DNA from: an uncultured Acinetobacter sp. | GTDB lineage: Bacteria > Pseudomonadota > Gammaproteobacteria > Pseudomonadales > Moraxellaceae | Direction of reading: 5' to 3' | Assembly: GCF_943914805.1 (NCBI RefSeq) | Contig: NZ_CALUDM010000045.1 | Coordinates: 1 to 25,894 of the forward strand | Length of the DNA: 25,894 nucleotides | Shown here: piece after piece, positions 23,613 to 25,894 of the stretch | Position numbering within the stretch: the first letter of the stretch is position 1 | Layout: each line of letters starts with the position of its first letter | Position numbers and translations under genes: made by a program | Notes under the pieces: model-generated | Database searches by the model: none | The model's input: the letters and a program-made list of their open reading frames with translations, nothing else | Told to the model about the DNA's origin: nothing

Positions 23613-23633
23613 GGGCGGATTTTCCGCCCTTTT
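23613..23633 (+). terminator. Intrinsic terminator between zipA and ligA
   Basis: GGGCGGA (23613-23619), loop TTT, TCCGCCC (23623-23629), then TTTT. It ends 17 bases before the ligA ATG, so transcripts from smc-zipA must read through it, or ligA must have its own start close by. A TATAAT lies just upstream at 23593-23598, with only a poor -35 (TTCGAT at 23570-23575). Confidence 0.8.
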
Positions 23634-23650
23634 ATATGGTGAAATGATTT

Positions 23651-25681
23651 ATGGAAAATAATGCTGTCGTGGCACAAATGCGTCAATTGATTCAACTCAT
23701 TGCAAAGCACAATCATGCCTATTATGTGATGGATCAACCCACGATTGAAGACAGTGAATATGATCAGTTATTTCATCAACTTAAAGCTTTAGAGCAACAA
23801 CATCCTGACTCGGTACAAGCAGATAGCCCAACCAATAAAGTTGGTGGAAAAGCATTATCCAAATTTGAAACCATTACTCATACTGTACCGATGCTGTCTT
23901 TGGGCAACGTATTCAATCAAGAAGAATTGTTTGCTTTTGCACGTCGTATTGAAGAACGTTTACCCAATCAAAAAATTGAATACGATGTTGAACTCAAATT
24001 TGATGGTTTAGCTATTTCACTCTGGTATGAAAATGGTGAGCTGATTCGTGGTGTGACGCGTGGTGATGGTGAAACGGGTGAAGTCATTACCCAAAATGTC
24101 AAAACGATTCGTAATCTACCTAAGTTTTTATCTTCAGATAAAGTTGAAGTCCCACGTTTATTAGAAGTACGTGGTGAAGTGTTGATGCCTAAAGCAGGTT
24201 TTGAAAAACTGAACCTTGAGAATGAAGCCAAAGGTGAAAAGACTTTTGCGAACCCACGTAATGCAGCCGCAGGCAGTTTACGCCAATTAGATCCAAGTAT
24301 TGCAGCTTCACGTCCTTTAGCATTCTATGCTTATGGCATTGCGCAGTGTGAGCCGAATCATGGCATTACTTCGATGTCAGCAAGTTTAGAATGGTTAACC
24401 AATTTTGGTTTTGCAGTGGGTGAGCGTCATTTTATTTGTGACAGTATTCAAGACGTTCAAGAAAAATATGAGCAAATCAATCGTGAACGCCCTGACTTAG
24501 CCGTTGAAATTGATGGAATGGTCGTTAAAGTTGATGATCTACAACAACAACAAAAGTTAGGCTTTCTAAGTCGTGAACCACGTTGGGCAACCGCTTATAA
24601 ATTCCCAGCAGTGGCTGCATTAACGACTGTAGAAAATATCGACTGGCAAGTTGGGCGTACAGGGACTTTAACGCCTGTAGCACGCTTAAACCCTGTGGCT
24701 GTTGGAGGCGTAACTGTTTCGAATGTAACTTTGCACAATATTGGTGAAATTCACCGTTTAGACGTTCGTGTTGGAGATACAGTCAGTGTTTATCGCAGTG
24801 GCGATGTGATTCCAAAAGTCGAAAAAGTTTGGCTAGAGTTCCGTCCAAATGATGTCACAGAAGTGCATTTACCTGAAAATTGTCCTGTATGTTCTTCACC
24901 TGTGGTGATGCCAGAAGGTGAAGCATTGGCACGTTGTTCAGGTGGTTTATATTGCTCAGCACAACGTATTGAAGCGATTCGTCATTTTGTATCACGTAAA
25001 GCCTTGGATATTGAGGGCTTGGGTGATCGTTGGGTAGAATCACTTTTACATTTAGATTTACTCAAGGATGTAGCAGATATTTACCATCTGCATGAACATC
25101 GTGAGCAGCTATTAACTATTGAAAAAATGGGTGAGAAATCAGTTCAGAACTTATTTGATGCAATTGAAAATAGCAAAAAAACTACTTTGGCTGCTTTTAT
25201 CTATGCTTTGGGGATTCGTGGTGTAGGTGAAACGACAGCACGTATGCTTGCCAATACCTTCCAAACTTTAGATGCAATTCGTCATGCGGATTTGGAAGCA
25301 TTGAAAAAAACCCCAGATGTGGGCGATATTACTGCTGAATGGATCGTCGACTTTTTCCAAGCACCACATAACCTCGAAGTCATTGATCGATTACTTGCAG
25401 CAGGAATTCATTGGGATGCGCCGATTGCTCCGACGCGTCAGCCGTTAAATGGTGAAAGTTGGGTGATTACTGGAACATTGGCAACGATGGGACGTGATGA
25501 TGCAACACAGATGTTACAAGCGCTGGGTGCTCGTGTCAGTGGTAGTGTTTCAAGTAAAACCAAGTGTGTCGTTGCTGGTGAAAAAACAGGTTCTAAGCTT
25601 GAAAAAGCAGAGAAGCTGGGTGTAAATGTATTAGATGAGCAAGCGTTTTTACAATTAATGCAGGAATATGGGCAGATGTAA
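23651..25681 (+). CDS. ligA: NAD+-dependent DNA ligase LigA
   Basis: 676 residues, normal length. It seals nicks between Okazaki fragments and after repair, using NAD+ to form an enzyme-AMP. Domain Ia binds NMN at the start (HAYYVMDQPTIEDSEYDQL, about 20-38). The adenylated lysine is Lys116 in ELKFDG. TRGDGETGEVITQNV (about 138-152) and the V-E-I-D-G-M-V-V-K motif IV (near 283-291) complete the active site. The four-cysteine zinc finger has Cys411, 414, 429 and 435. Helix-hairpin-helix motifs follow (LDIEGLGDRWVESL; ALGIRGVGETTA), and a BRCT domain with W-V-I-T-G-T closes the protein (about 597-676). The ATG at 23651 has GGTGA upstream. It ends the gntR-smc-zipA-ligA run and has its own terminator. 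Confidence 0.98.
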   Translation: MENNAVVAQMRQLIQLIAKHNHAYYVMDQPTIEDSEYDQLFHQLKALEQQHPDSVQADSPTNKVGGKALSKFETITHTVPMLSLGNVFNQEELFAFARRIEERLPNQKIEYDVELKFDGLAISLWYENGELIRGVTRGDGETGEVITQNVKTIRNLPKFLSSDKVEVPRLLEVRGEVLMPKAGFEKLNLENEAKGEKTFANPRNAAAGSLRQLDPSIAASRPLAFYAYGIAQCEPNHGITSMSASLEWLTNFGFAVGERHFICDSIQDVQEKYEQINRERPDLAVEIDGMVVKVDDLQQQQKLGFLSREPRWATAYKFPAVAALTTVENIDWQVGRTGTLTPVARLNPVAVGGVTVSNVTLHNIGEIHRLDVRVGDTVSVYRSGDVIPKVEKVWLEFRPNDVTEVHLPENCPVCSSPVVMPEGEALARCSGGLYCSAQRIEAIRHFVSRKALDIEGLGDRWVESLLHLDLLKDVADIYHLHEHREQLLTIEKMGEKSVQNLFDAIENSKKTTLAAFIYALGIRGVGETTARMLANTFQTLDAIRHADLEALKKTPDVGDITAEWIVDFFQAPHNLEVIDRLLAAGIHWDAPIAPTRQPLNGESWVITGTLATMGRDDATQMLQALGARVSGSVSSKTKCVVAGEKTGSKLEKAEKLGVNVLDEQAFLQLMQEYGQM

Positions 25682-25728
25682 TTCATCGCTTATATTTAAA
25701 GCATTTTGTATCATTTAGATAAGCATTT

Positions 25729-25762
25729 AAAAGCAAAGATTTGGTGTCTTTGCTTTTTTTTA
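25729..25762 (+). terminator. Intrinsic terminator of ligA
   Basis: AAAAGCAAAGA (25729-25739), loop TTTGGTG, TCTTTGCTTTT (25747-25757), followed by more T bases. The 11-bp perfect stem is about 50 bases after the ligA stop. Confidence 0.92.
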
Positions 25763-25801
25763 TTTTAGTGAAAATTAACTCAAAAGTAGAGTCATTAGAT
25801 T

Positions 25802-25827
25802 TTATTATCAATTGATAATAATTCTCA
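25802..25827 (+). promoter_or_regulatory. Fur-like box at the right edge, probably for the next gene
   Basis: TGATAATAATTCTCA (25813-25827) matches the 7-1-7 Fur pattern TGATAAT-N-ATTATCA at all but one position. It overlaps a perfect 20-bp palindrome (25802-25821) centred on AATT, giving a second overlapping half-site. No gene starts in the remaining 67 bases, so the controlled gene should lie to the right, outside the window. Iron regulation is inference. Confidence 0.65.
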
Positions 25828-25894
25828 TTTATTGGAATTAACCATTAAACTTCAAAAGCATATTTATAATTACAATATTTAACAATGCTAATAA

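Noticed and set aside
1..25894. Prophage, IS element, CRISPR, toxin-antitoxin or defence island
   Set aside because: I saw no integrase, transposase, repeat-spacer pattern, or small two-gene toxin modules; all genes except the SDR remnant are intact housekeeping or common accessory genes.

Overview
The window is ordinary chromosome from a gammaproteobacterium, almost certainly Acinetobacter or a close Moraxellaceae relative. The base composition is AT-rich. The layout (a ypjD/ccsA-like gene divergent from ffh; gntR-smc-zipA-ligA; birA-coaX without an HTH domain on BirA) and the protein styles (Pseudomonadales-type SMC, 676-residue LigA) fit that lineage. I see no insertion sequence, phage, CRISPR array, secretion or defence locus, and no gene-free stretch longer than 300 bases. 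I did not find an obviously new multi-gene system; the interesting points are local.

Layout. 1-235: the end of a tRNA-Asp gene and a complete tRNA-Val gene. 310-1603: a DUF2750 protein convergent with a YdcF/SanA-type membrane protein. 1808-7499 (all minus): a large PepSY-flavodoxin-reductase fusion with a Fur-like box upstream, a YcxB-like membrane protein and a YccS-type FUSC protein. 7644-10455: a Bcr/CflA drug transporter, an SseB-like protein and, convergent, the tRNA-dihydrouridine synthase DusC. 10621-12406: a short-chain dehydrogenase broken by one in-frame TAG, divergent from a LysR regulator. 12627-14987: a CcsA/YpjD-like membrane protein divergent from the SRP GTPase Ffh. 15206-17377: an apparently inactive RBBP9/YdeN-type hydrolase, then coaX and birA on the minus strand. 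17380-18183: a TauE/SafE-type permease. 18341-25681: a GntR regulator with palindromic sites upstream, then smc, zipA and ligA. The last 100 bases hold a strong Fur-like palindrome facing a gene outside the window.

How the genes work together. smc (chromosome organisation), zipA (Z-ring anchor) and ligA (Okazaki fragment joining) are replication and division genes read in one direction; a hairpin lies between zipA and ligA. birA and coaX are two cofactor genes in one transcript. The PepSY fusion and the site at the right edge suggest two iron-regulated loci. The LysR/SDR pair looks like a regulator-target unit whose target has recently been lost.

The points I would check first are: the natural Arg-to-Gln change in the biotin-binding loop of BirA (17159-17185), the loss of the Ser and His catalytic residues in the 15206-15805 hydrolase, the nonsense codon in the SDR gene, the Arg/Gly/Asn-rich insert in the PepSY reductase, the paired GACAWTGTC sites before the GntR gene, and a promoter placed so that the drug-transporter mRNA would be leaderless.
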